Shown here: in pieces, positions 57,501-64,000 of the stretch
How positions within the stretch are numbered: position 1 is the first letter of the stretch
Layout: each line of letters opens with the position of its first letter
Assembly (NCBI GenBank): GCA_021292105.1
Contig: CM037861.1
Location: 26,529,110 to 26,593,109 of the forward strand
DNA length: 64,000 nucleotides
Direction: 5' to 3'
Source of the DNA: Anadara kagoshimensis
Taxonomy: Eukaryota > Mollusca > Bivalvia > Arcoida > Arcidae
The notes under the pieces: model-generated
The model's input: only the letters and a program-made list of their open reading frames with translations
What the model was told of the DNA's origin: nothing
The model's database searches: none
Made by a program: the position numbers and the translations under genes

Positions 57501-59522
57501 TACAAGAGTCACCACGAAAATCGCAAATATTTTTTCCTCACGAATATTTCTTCTTATACAGCCTCACGAATATTTCTTCTTATACAGCAAGTAGTCCATA
57601 TCGGATCAGGTCAATTTCATTCCTAGTCAGGAAGAGACTTCTCTCTCACTCAATATAAAATTTACTGGCCCTGTATACATAATATCATGTCATAAACCCA
57701 CCGTGTAGCTAATAATATCAAGCTCTGTAAAATTATCAAGCTGTAAAATATTCAACCTTAGATCTACAACAAGTTCATAGGAAATAATATACATTTTGTA
57801 TATGTATTAGGGACTATCACATATACCAGTACTCCTAACAATGTTAAACTTATTGCTTATATATAACTATTTTTTATTCTGGTCATTTACAAAATCTACC
57901 AACTTCAAGTTTTGTATTCTATCACTACCTAATATTGTAAATATACATGTGTATGGACTATAAGCATATATTTTGCTTAATGCTGATAATGGGGTGAAAT
58001 GAGACACCTCACCTCTCCTTCTGTGACTACAGTTTCTAAACCAGGTTGTACAATGCCATCAAAAACAGTTCTGTGATGTTTCTCTGGAATAATTCCCGAC
58101 ATTAACTGCATCTCACTCTGAAAGCATAAAATTCATAAGATATGGAGTGGGGTTTTTTTAACATATTTTCTAAATTTTATTCATTATATCCTTTTTTTAG
58201 ATAAGTGAAATATTTCTTTTAAATTTGTACTTCAATATACATTTTTAATGATGAAACAGTTATACTCTATGCCATTGAAGTCTTGATTGTAACAGTACTT
58301 ATCTCAAATGGCAATGAAAACTTAAAGATAGGAATGATATCATAGTTTAACTTTTTAATCTTGGTTCCAAGTTACATTTCTTAGTGTAATTCAATGTACC
58401 GGTAATATGTATAGCAACATTGTAAATGTTAAGCATCAAAAGAAAGGAAAACAACTTTCTCTGATAAGCTTGAAATAAAGATGTATAATTTAACTCCAGC
58501 TGTTTACCTGCATGAGCTTTAATAATGCACTAAGTTCTGTTATTAAAATGTCTTCTTCAACATCAAATGTTTCCTCTTTCAATGAATCTGTGTATGACCC
58601 TTGTCTTTTATGACCTAATAAATACCAGTATATCAAATGATTAAAATTAAACATGTAACAATATAATGTATAAATCTGTATACAGTAATACCTCATTCTA
58701 ACTAGAACTGTCTCTTGAGAGCCAAATACCTCCAGCTCCCAACATTTAATGTTTTTCCTGACCTTGACCTTTCGATATGACCTTGGTTCAAGGTCCTGAC
58801 ACGTCTTTAGATCATGAAGATTATTCATGTGAAGGTTTATGACCATCATCCAAAGCAGCTATGAGACATGTCCCAGACACGATTTTACACAGACGGACAG
58901 ACAGACATGGTGATTCCTATATAACCCCCCTCAAACTAGTTTGCGGGTGTATAATACCACTAAAAAACTTTGGGTCAATTTCTTTTTTAAAAATCCACGA
59001 TATCGCTTATTCTGTCTATCTGGTTTATTGCCAAACTTTTTATAGTGGCAAATCTTGATGTTTCAAATGGTAATTACAGTGTGTTAAATTGATTGTGTAC
59101 TTTGTTATCACAAACATCTTCAAACAGATTAGAATATTACATAAATTCTAGTTGATCATTTTAAAGTGTCAATAAAAGTTTCAATTTAACAACAAATTTC
59201 TGGATTTAAATTAAGTGATACAAATGCTTCTATTTAACTTAGTTTCTTTACTGAAGAAGGTCTGACTCCTAAATCTGGAGTCCAATTTTAAGATGATTGA
59301 AAGTCATGCCTAGCATTGAACTACATATACATGTATATCTGGCACAATCAGCAATTTGGCCACAGGCTTACTTTTTCTAACCTTTGGCATATACAATAAT
59401 TGATTCTGTAAGAATTTATATACATATACACATACTGATTTTACCTGTTGATAATGTTTATATTACCTGGATCAAAAGGAGACTGTAGCAATGCTGATGA
59501 AGCTTTCTTTTTGAAATTGTGT
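45295..59522 (-). CDS. EXOC7: Exocyst complex component 7 (Exo70), 3' part, 14 coding exons; 5' end not in window
   Basis: Exo70 is an exocyst subunit that tethers secretory vesicles to the plasma membrane; its C-terminal helical domain binds PI(4,5)P2. Exons in transcript order: 59522-59467, 58614-58508, 58117-58013, 57181-57062, 56401-56342, 56007-55969, 54274-54215, 53412-53346, 50478-50410, 49168-49048, 48390-48295, 47588-47507, 46564-46523, 45531-45295. All are bounded by AG and GT and keep one frame for 419 codons to TAA at 45297-45295. Family landmarks include GAKALE, NDP...DGTVHELT, ETAGAM-like DTAGAM, NNxNYI, AIPDxExRD, FTKNxxKYIKY and the terminal LFDTSA, which matches animal Exo70 exactly. 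Human EXOC7 has about 684 residues, so roughly the first 235-265 are missing. I saw no convincing further exon between 59523 and 64000. Confidence 0.96.
46523..46564 (-). CDS. EXOC7: EXOC7 window exon 13 (14 codons)
   Basis: A 42 bp phase-0 exon with acceptor TTTCAG and donor GTAAGT. Encodes LKDKQKQNIKDKFT, matching human L-R-D-K-E-R-Q-I-I-K-E-R-F. Confidence 0.93.
47507..47588 (-). CDS. EXOC7: EXOC7 window exon 12 (82 bp)
   Basis: Acceptor TTACAG, donor GTAAGT. Begins by completing the Ser of S-W-x-K-V and ends E-P-V-K. The middle is diverged from vertebrates. Confidence 0.88.
48035..48203. mobile_element. Family B element, copy 4, EXOC7 intron
   Basis: Left CAGAAGAATCTGTTTTGAAG, right ACAGGTTTTACTG, with TA at 48033-48034 and 48204-48205. 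Confidence 0.7.
48295..48390 (-). CDS. EXOC7: EXOC7 window exon 11 (96 bp)
   Basis: Acceptor TTACAG, donor GTATGA. Encodes the S-x-L-x-x-L helix through to the Y-x-x-x-I-x-x-Q helix before the conserved S-W. Confidence 0.9.
49048..49168 (-). CDS. EXOC7: EXOC7 window exon 10 (121 bp)
   Basis: Acceptor TTTCAG, donor GTATAT. Encodes K-V-L-x-x-L-x-L-N-L...Y-x-D-P-x-L...N-N-x-N-Y-I-x-K-S-L, a strong match to Exo70. Confidence 0.95.
49640..49847. mobile_element. 208 bp inverted-repeat element, EXOC7 intron
   Basis: Left AATCGACGTATCGCC..CCACGCCCAC and right GTGGGCATGGCCGGCGAT..GTCAATT are inverted over about 39 bp with mismatches. GC-rich ends in an AT-rich intron. Confidence 0.72.
50410..50478 (-). 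CDS. EXOC7: EXOC7 window exon 9 (69 bp)
   Basis: Acceptor TTTCAG, donor GTAAGT. Encodes an acidic loop and the helix ending A-D-Y-I-T before K-V-L. The loop is about ten residues shorter than the Ser-rich loop of human EXOC7. Confidence 0.9.
50511..50820 (+). repeat. Two-copy tandem duplication, ~150 bp, EXOC7 intron
   Basis: TGTGGCTTTCCTCC..TAAGATCTGACATTAAG through CTACATACTACATAGTTGT occurs twice with about ten differences. Confidence 0.88.
50906..52660 (-). mobile_element. Family H element, apparently complete: hairpin ends and 145 bp tandem core
   Basis: Read on the minus strand it starts with the hairpin AGCTCACCTGACCGAAGGTC.. (52658-52630), then a CG-rich microsatellite (52565-52616), a unique left arm, about eight core units, a short right arm, and the palindrome AGGCCCATGGGCCT (50911-50924). 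Core spacing is 145 bp in six of seven steps (51062 to 52081). Each unit carries GACCTTGACCTTTGAACC. No gene inside. Tandem cores with hairpin termini recall non-autonomous Helitron-like elements of bivalves, but that placement is an inference. Confidence 0.85.
52826..53174 (-). mobile_element. tRNA-headed SINE, full length, minus strand, EXOC7 intron
   Basis: (TGAGT)n tail at the left, tRNA-like head at the right. TTTTTTCAAAAGA flanks it at 52813-52825 and 53175-53187. Confidence 0.92.
53346..53412 (-). CDS. EXOC7: EXOC7 window exon 8 (67 bp)
   Basis: Acceptor TTTTAG, donor GTTAGT. Encodes A-I-I-F...D-T-A-G-A-M-L, corresponding to A-I-L-F-L...E-T-A-G-A-M-L in human. Confidence 0.94.
53496..53674. 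mobile_element. Family B element, copy 5 (179 bp), EXOC7 intron
   Basis: CATCAAACCTGTCTATAAAG at the left and GGCAGGTTCAACTG at the right, with TA on both sides. The best preserved copy. Confidence 0.85.
53757..53968 (+). repeat. Tandem array, ~41 bp unit, 5 copies, EXOC7 intron
   Basis: CTTGACCTTTAACCATCAGC TTCC followed by an AT-rich half, five times. Indels of a few bases. Confidence 0.85.
54215..54274 (-). CDS. EXOC7: EXOC7 window exon 7 (20 codons)
   Basis: Acceptor TTTCAG, donor GTAGGT. Encodes NDPERASMPRDGTVHELTNH, matching the N-D-P...M-P-x-D-G-T-V-H-E-L-T signature. Confidence 0.95.
54331..55368. mobile_element. 1.04 kb inverted-repeat element, EXOC7 intron
   Basis: Left end CTGTGAATGGTTTTATTTTC GTGG, right end the inverse (GAAAATTAATGATTTCACAG), with TA at 54329-54330 and 55369-55370. 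Inner copies of CGTAAATTCGTGGTT near both ends extend the symmetry. No transposase frame. Confidence 0.85.
55640..55807 (-). mobile_element. 5'-truncated SINE, minus strand, with target duplication
   Basis: Tail side at the left, ends after ATCATGACATGGGACC. ATAAAACTGTACA is found at about 55625 and again at about 55808, so the truncation arose during insertion. Confidence 0.85.
55969..56007 (-). CDS. EXOC7: EXOC7 window exon 6 (13 codons)
   Basis: A 39 bp exon with acceptor TTTTAG and donor GTGAGT. Encodes GAKALEEFIESIK, matching the conserved GAKALEDF helix. Too short to find without the family sequence. Confidence 0.93.
56342..56401 (-). CDS. EXOC7: EXOC7 window exon 5 (20 codons)
   Basis: Acceptor TTTTAG, donor GTAAGT, phase 0. 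Encodes the T-x-x-K-L-x-x-L-x-x-x-L/M helix that precedes GAKALE. Confidence 0.88.
56723..56965. mobile_element. Family E element, copy 3, EXOC7 intron
   Basis: Left GGCAAATAACATTGACCTGT, right AAAGGTCAAGCAAAAAAGTC; same family as 44143-44358. Confidence 0.7.
57062..57181 (-). CDS. EXOC7: EXOC7 window exon 4 (40 codons)
   Basis: Acceptor TTTTAG, donor GTAAAT. Encodes the F-P-x-x-x-H-L-x-x-x-K-P-E-F-D segment, with a clear match to human EXOC7. Confidence 0.94.
58013..58117 (-). CDS. EXOC7: EXOC7 window exon 3 (35 codons)
   Basis: Acceptor TTTCAG, donor GTGAGG, phase 0. Encodes S-E-x-Q-L and I-I-P-E-x-H-x-x-x-x-F-D, both diagnostic of Exo70. Confidence 0.93.
58508..58614 (-). CDS. EXOC7: EXOC7 window exon 2 (107 bp)
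   Basis: Acceptor TATTAG, donor GTAAAC. Encodes the basic linker end (HKRQGS) and the helix running into KLMQ, the start of the Exo70 C-terminal fold. Confidence 0.9.
58690..58945 (-). mobile_element. Family F dispersed repeat, copy 3, EXOC7 intron
   Basis: Reverse complement of copies 1 and 2: starts at a GGGGGTTATATAGG end with (TGTC)n and finishes CTCAAGAGACAGTTCTA. Confidence 0.75.
59467..59522 (-). CDS. EXOC7: EXOC7 window exon 1 (56 bp)
   Basis: Acceptor TTTTCAG, donor GTAATA. Encodes H-x-F-K-K-K followed by a short Ser/Ala stretch, matching the H-F-x-K-S-S-S linker after the N-terminal domain. This linker is isoform-variable in vertebrates and is shorter here. Confidence 0.85.
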
Positions 59523-59631
59523 CTGAAAACAAGAATAAAATACATACATTCATGTAAGTAAACTAAATGGACATAAGAATGTCATCTTTAGAAAAACAGT
59601 TGTGAAGTCCATATATAAGAGTAATTAATTG

Positions 59632-59902
59632 GCTGAATGGAGTTTTGCAACCCAGTCAAGAATATTTCACTTATGCGAGATGTTTTCAGCTATAGGTGAA
59701 GCAACAGAAATTTTTACCACGTCTGTCCCGACACAGGGCATCAGGTCTCTTCCAAAGAACCCCATGACTTTCATTTCTAAATGTCGAGTACTTGGCGATA
59801 GAATAGTCACTATCTATTTTCAAGTCATGGTCAGAATTCAAACTCAGGACTCCCCACATATGAAGCAAGCACTCTACTAACAGAGCAATCCTAATGGTAT
59901 TT
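59632..59902 (-). mobile_element. Diverged SINE, minus strand
   Basis: Shares the CAAGAATATTTCACTTAT..CAGCTATAGGTGAAG body and a tRNA-like head (CAAGCACTCTACTAACAGAG). The tail is lost. Confidence 0.75.
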
Positions 59903-60220
59903 ATATGGGTGACAGTAAAACAACTGGAACATTATAACAGTCATGATAAATGTTCATTCGTCTTTCAGGTAAAGTGTCCTAAATAATGGTCTATCTGTAT
60001 TTAATGGGTGTCTTCCAACTTAGCCAACATTTTAAAATTTCCTATTCCCACTTAGCCAACATGGTTAAATAAACATTTAATATTTCAACTGGAAAGTTTT
60101 TGCTATAGTCTTCTTCAGCAAAATTGTTTTGTTGTGCCCAATATTTTAATTAAAAAAAAATTCAATAATTAATTCAAAATATTAAGCTTATTAACAAGAC
60201 ATATAAATTAACAAGACAGA

Positions 60221-60224
<4 letters not shown>

Positions 60225-60275
<51 letters not shown>
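60225..60275. repeat. (AAAT)n microsatellite
   Basis: About 12 AAAT units. Confidence 0.95.
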
Positions 60276-60276
<1 letters not shown>

Positions 60277-60751
60277 AATATCATCAAATATAGAGATTTG
60301 ATTAATTAAGACAGTTGTATTTTAAGATTTGTAATATTTTTCCCGCTTTATTTCAGAACAAACTATCATACACAATGAATAAATAAACTGAAATAGATAT
60401 CAATGAACAAAAACATTATATGTTCATTCCACCTACTTCATATATTTTCCACATTTTGTTGTAGATGTACAATTTGAATGGTGTAAATCAGTTTGTATTT
60501 GATTGACACAATGATTTCTGTGTAATATTCCAGTTTCTAAAGCAACATTTTAGATTTATTTTTTTCATAAATTAAAATATGCATCTTTGTTTGTTTGTTT
60601 GTTTGTTTCAACCAGATAACAGTAAAAAGTAAAAATAATTGAAATGTTATTTTTTAAAACAGAAAATAAAAATTATAATAGCTTTCTTGCAGATATTTTT
60701 CCTCTAAAAACTTGAATCCATATACCAATAGTTTCAAAACTTCTTTACAAA

Positions 60752-60752
60752 T

Positions 60753-60788
<36 letters not shown>
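60752..60788. repeat. (AG)n microsatellite
   Basis: About 17 GA units. Confidence 0.95.
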
Positions 60789-60790
<2 letters not shown>

Positions 60791-60818
60791 AAACAAAGAT
60801 TCATGTGATAATCCATAT

Positions 60819-63086
60819 CATGGCTCCAAGTAGGATTTGGTTTTCACTAGCCTTCTGGCTACCATGTTTTATTTTTGCTAGCCAAGGCCAAAATTTACTA
60901 GCCAGGGTTAAATATTTTGGTCGCCAAAACAAAAGTTCCCCGTGATCATGCAATGATACAAAAAAGCTGAATTTGTAAAACTTTTAATTCAAATTGAAAG
61001 CATAATAAAATTTGACAAATAACTGTGTGCCAGCGGAAGTCGCATATCATCACTGTCATCAAGATCCAGATCATAACAAAGTCTTCTGGCCATTCTTTGT
61101 AAGCCACCTTCATTTTTGTTGACAACAATTGCGCATTCTATACATACAACCGAGAAAATTCATTACACCATTTTGCTAAAAACTTTGGCTCGCTTGATGC
61201 GGCAGTGGGCATTTGTTGTTCATTATCGGCAACACATTTTGATTTCGGAATGGATGGTGTGCCGAAACCGAATGAGGACAATTTCCCTTATGCAGGTCTG
61301 GGATCCGCCCGAAACGGGGGATAAATCGAAATCGCCCGGTCGGGGGATAAAGCGTCTTAGCGTTTTTATGACTATAACATCGCGCATGCGTATTTCATTT
61401 GTTTGCCTAGAAACGGACTTAAAATCGAGTAAAATTGATGACTTTTTATAAAAAACGGCCGCGGGGATTCATTTCTAAGTAGGGGGACTTAAAAATTTGA
61501 ACAGTTACAGTAAACATATATTTCTAAAAATCTGTCGTGCGGAAAAAAAGTTATAAGCTCTTAAAAATGCACTTCCGGTTATAAATGTTCCCGTTAAAAA
61601 TACATCGTAGTTACGGGTATAGAAATGCTAAAAGGACCGTTTCTTACCTAGTTCAGATGTGTGATAACCAACTCTTTGAAGATATTTTTGGTAATTTTCT
61701 GTCTGAATTTCGCCCCCACCACCATTAAATACCAAACTGTTTTTAAAGAATTTACAGTCTACACATTCTTTCATGAAATAACTTGTAATTGTTCAGGATA
61801 AAATGTCCAGGTTGTGTCAGAACTTTTATTCTGTTGTAAAGTCGGGTGAAACGCTGTAAATATGTAGCTAATATTAGTATATGTTTTATTTCTCAATCCA
61901 CTGTCACAATATACTAACTATAAGCTTTTAGTGGCAATTTGATTTTTCAGTTTTGACCCGTGTATATGTAGCTATATATCGAAATGTCGGGAGTGTAGGT
62001 TAAATCTATATCCTGATTTTAGTTCCAACGTTATTGTTCTAAACTAAAGAAGATTTGTCATTTAGCCTCCTGTTCTTTATTTCAAACAAAATAATCATAT
62101 TCACTAATAATTAAAAAAATAATAATAATAAACAGAAACGGTATTAACTATTGCGATTGATTATATCATCAAATTGGCTTTGTAGTGACTTGCTTAAAAT
62201 TCCGAACTCAGTTTATACAATATATGTATACAAAAATTCTTCTAATTATTCAGCATTTACACTAGAAAATAAAAGGAAGAAAACTGACAAAATGGATGTC
62301 GTGGTCTGATAAAAGACAAGATACAGTAGTGTATTATTTTTTTTAATTGAGTAAATTTATAGATTTGAATTAGCAGTCAATTTGTGTTTAATTAAAATCT
62401 TCATTCAATTTTTCTTCTTTTATTGAATCTTTCATGTCATCATTATAAAACACTGCCGGTATGTCTGTCATTAAATATTACCTGTTGCCTGTAGGATTTA
62501 CAAAGCTTTATTGACAACCGCGAGTATCTATGAACGATCTACCGGATGTTTACATAAGGTAGTATTACTCGCAATCATCGGAACTCTTCTGTGTACTCGC
62601 GTGTACACCGACAAGAATTACTTCCCTTTTATTGTCCCCCGATCGGGCGATCCCCCGTTTCGGGCTGATCCCAGACCTGTTATGTCCTGCTGGCTCATTT
62701 GGCCATGTTGTTTTCTATAGCAATGTGCAATCCGTTGTACGTTTGTATATTAGCAAGGATTATCATAAGTTACAAGCGTTTGTGTGACCTGCATAACACA
62801 GACGGGGTTCCTGTGTATATGAGCAGGGGCTATAAACAAACTGTATACAACACTAGCAGCCAAGGTGTACCAAATTACATTGTTTACATGATCATCTTTT
62901 GGCTAAAAACGATGTTTACATGATCATCTCCTGGTTATAAAACAATCTTTTCAGTACAAAAAATAAATTTTCGGTCACAGCCTCTGTATTTATAGATCGC
63001 CGTTTGGCGAGTGCATCAGAAATTTACTAGCCATATCTGATTTTTAGTCGCATATGCGAGTAATTTACTCGCTACTTGGAGCCCTG
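60819..63086. mobile_element. Outer inverted-repeat element, 5 bp target duplication CATAT, split by an inner element
   Basis: Left end CATGGCTCCAAGTAG, right end CTACTTGGAGCCCTG. CATAT stands directly before (60814-60818) and after (63087-63091). Removing the inner insertion leaves about 880 bp. CAGGG-type ends suggest the hAT superfamily; a 5 bp duplication would fit the hAT5 subgroup. No transposase seen. Confidence 0.8.
61293..62679. mobile_element. Inner inverted-repeat element (1,387 bp), 5 bp target duplication TTATG
   Basis: Left end CAGGTCTGGGATCCGCCCGA, right end the inverse with GATCCCAGACCTG; the symmetry extends through CGAAACGGGGGAT and CGATCGGGGGA. TTATG is at 61288-61292 and 62680-62684. 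Interior AT-rich with no transposase. Confidence 0.88.
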
Positions 63087-63091
63087 CATAT

Positions 63092-64000
63092 AAATATCTC
63101 AAATAAAAAAGTTCAGAAATATTATCTTTATAGCTATAAAATCCTTTAAATATGAAATATCATATAACAGTGCATTCAATACAACACAAACATTTGTTTT
63201 CCTTTTTGCCACATTTTTAGGAAATTTTATTTTGTTCGGTGGAAAAATGCAAAAGCATACTTGAAATGAAAAAAAAACTTTTTCTTAGTATTATGTGTGA
63301 ATTTGGTATGGTTCATAAATCTGTGAAATAATTCAATAGCTAATTTAATGAAATAATTTTATTCAGATTTTGAAATTTTGTTATTGATGATCAGCAGCGT
63401 CCCACATAATAACCCATAATGTTTGTGACAATGTGTGAGGAACTTTTATTTCTACTAATATGGAATTGCATCAGGTTTTTTTTTTTTTTTTTTTTATTAA
63501 ATGCAGCCAGAATTTTACTGAACAAACCACAAAATCCAGAAAAACCTCAAAATGTAACATAAATGCTTAAAGATTTGAGCTGGAATAACCTGGAACATTA
63601 GAGAATCTTATCAGTTATTACGATAATTGTTTTTTTAAGTTTTTTATTACATAAAAAATAAGTAATACATCTCAACAATAAATTTGCATATAATAAATAA
63701 AAAAATTAAAAATAAATAAATATTTATAATAAATAAAAAAATAATAATAAATACAAAAGTTAACTATGACATACAAATACATACGTATACCTGTGGATTA
63801 AATAATAATACATGTAATAATAATAATAATAATAATAATGGGATATCTGATTAATATGGTAAGTTGACAATTTATATTAAACCCATGTTTGCAATATAAT
63901 CAAGTTCAGAATAAACATGACTGGACATTGATCATGTTGTATACTGCAAAGCTCATTAATCTCTATACATTTAAAGACTGCTAATAGTTCATCCATTTCA
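63092..64000. other. Unassigned AT-rich sequence with (AAT)n
   Basis: No EXOC7 exon recognised. T-run at 63478-63496 and an (AAT)n microsatellite at about 63808-63839. Confidence 0.5.

Noticed and set aside
60712-60945. 77-codon frame with RERERERE
   Set aside because: Produced by the (AG)n microsatellite.
61640-61720. Possible EXOC7 exon on the minus strand ending at a GTAAGA donor
   Set aside because: It lies inside the inner inverted-repeat element and does not match the Exo70 sequence expected upstream.

Overview
This is a nuclear genome window from an animal, most probably a bivalve mollusc. The inference rests on two intron-rich animal genes and on a dense set of dispersed repeats of types I associate with bivalve genomes: tRNA-headed SINEs ending in (ACTCA)n, short inverted-repeat elements with TA target duplications, and hairpin-ended elements with tandem cores. 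I cannot name the species from the sequence. No bacterial-type operon, CRISPR array or virus was seen.

Two genes can be read with confidence. (1) 28875-37971, plus strand: a complete seven-exon flavin-containing monooxygenase (FMO) of 526 residues. It has the FAD and NADPH dinucleotide motifs, the FMO identifying motif, the FATGF motif and a C-terminal membrane anchor. (2) 59522-45295, minus strand: the last fourteen coding exons (419 residues and stop) of the exocyst subunit EXOC7/Exo70. The N-terminal part lies beyond the right edge or was not recognised. The two genes are tail to tail, with about 7.3 kb between their stop codons.

Layout. 1-28 kb has no gene I can support. It is a repeat landscape with tandem arrays of 62, 150, 166, 55, 44, 66, 49 and 30 bp units, six copies of one TA-flanked inverted-repeat element (family A), copies of other short elements, a SINE family, foldback hairpins, a dead LINE fragment and, at 23.6-28.6 kb, a three-level nest of transposable elements. 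28.8-38 kb is the FMO gene, with two small inverted-repeat elements in its introns. 38-45 kb is intergenic, with a 208 bp element, a ~240 bp element, an ~84 bp array and AT-rich filler. 45.3-59.5 kb is EXOC7, whose introns hold a complete hairpin-ended element with a 145 bp tandem core, a 1.04 kb TA-flanked element, SINEs and others. 59.5-64 kb is intron or upstream sequence carrying one inverted-repeat element nested in another, both with perfect 5 bp target duplications.

The two genes have no evident functional link: FMO is a microsomal oxidase and EXOC7 a vesicle-tethering subunit. The unusual content lies in the repeats. Several nested insertions can be dated relative to one another, and two arrays have copies of their unit elsewhere in the window. 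All exon boundaries were deduced by hand from GT/AG sites, phase continuity and remembered family sequences; no alignment or search was run.
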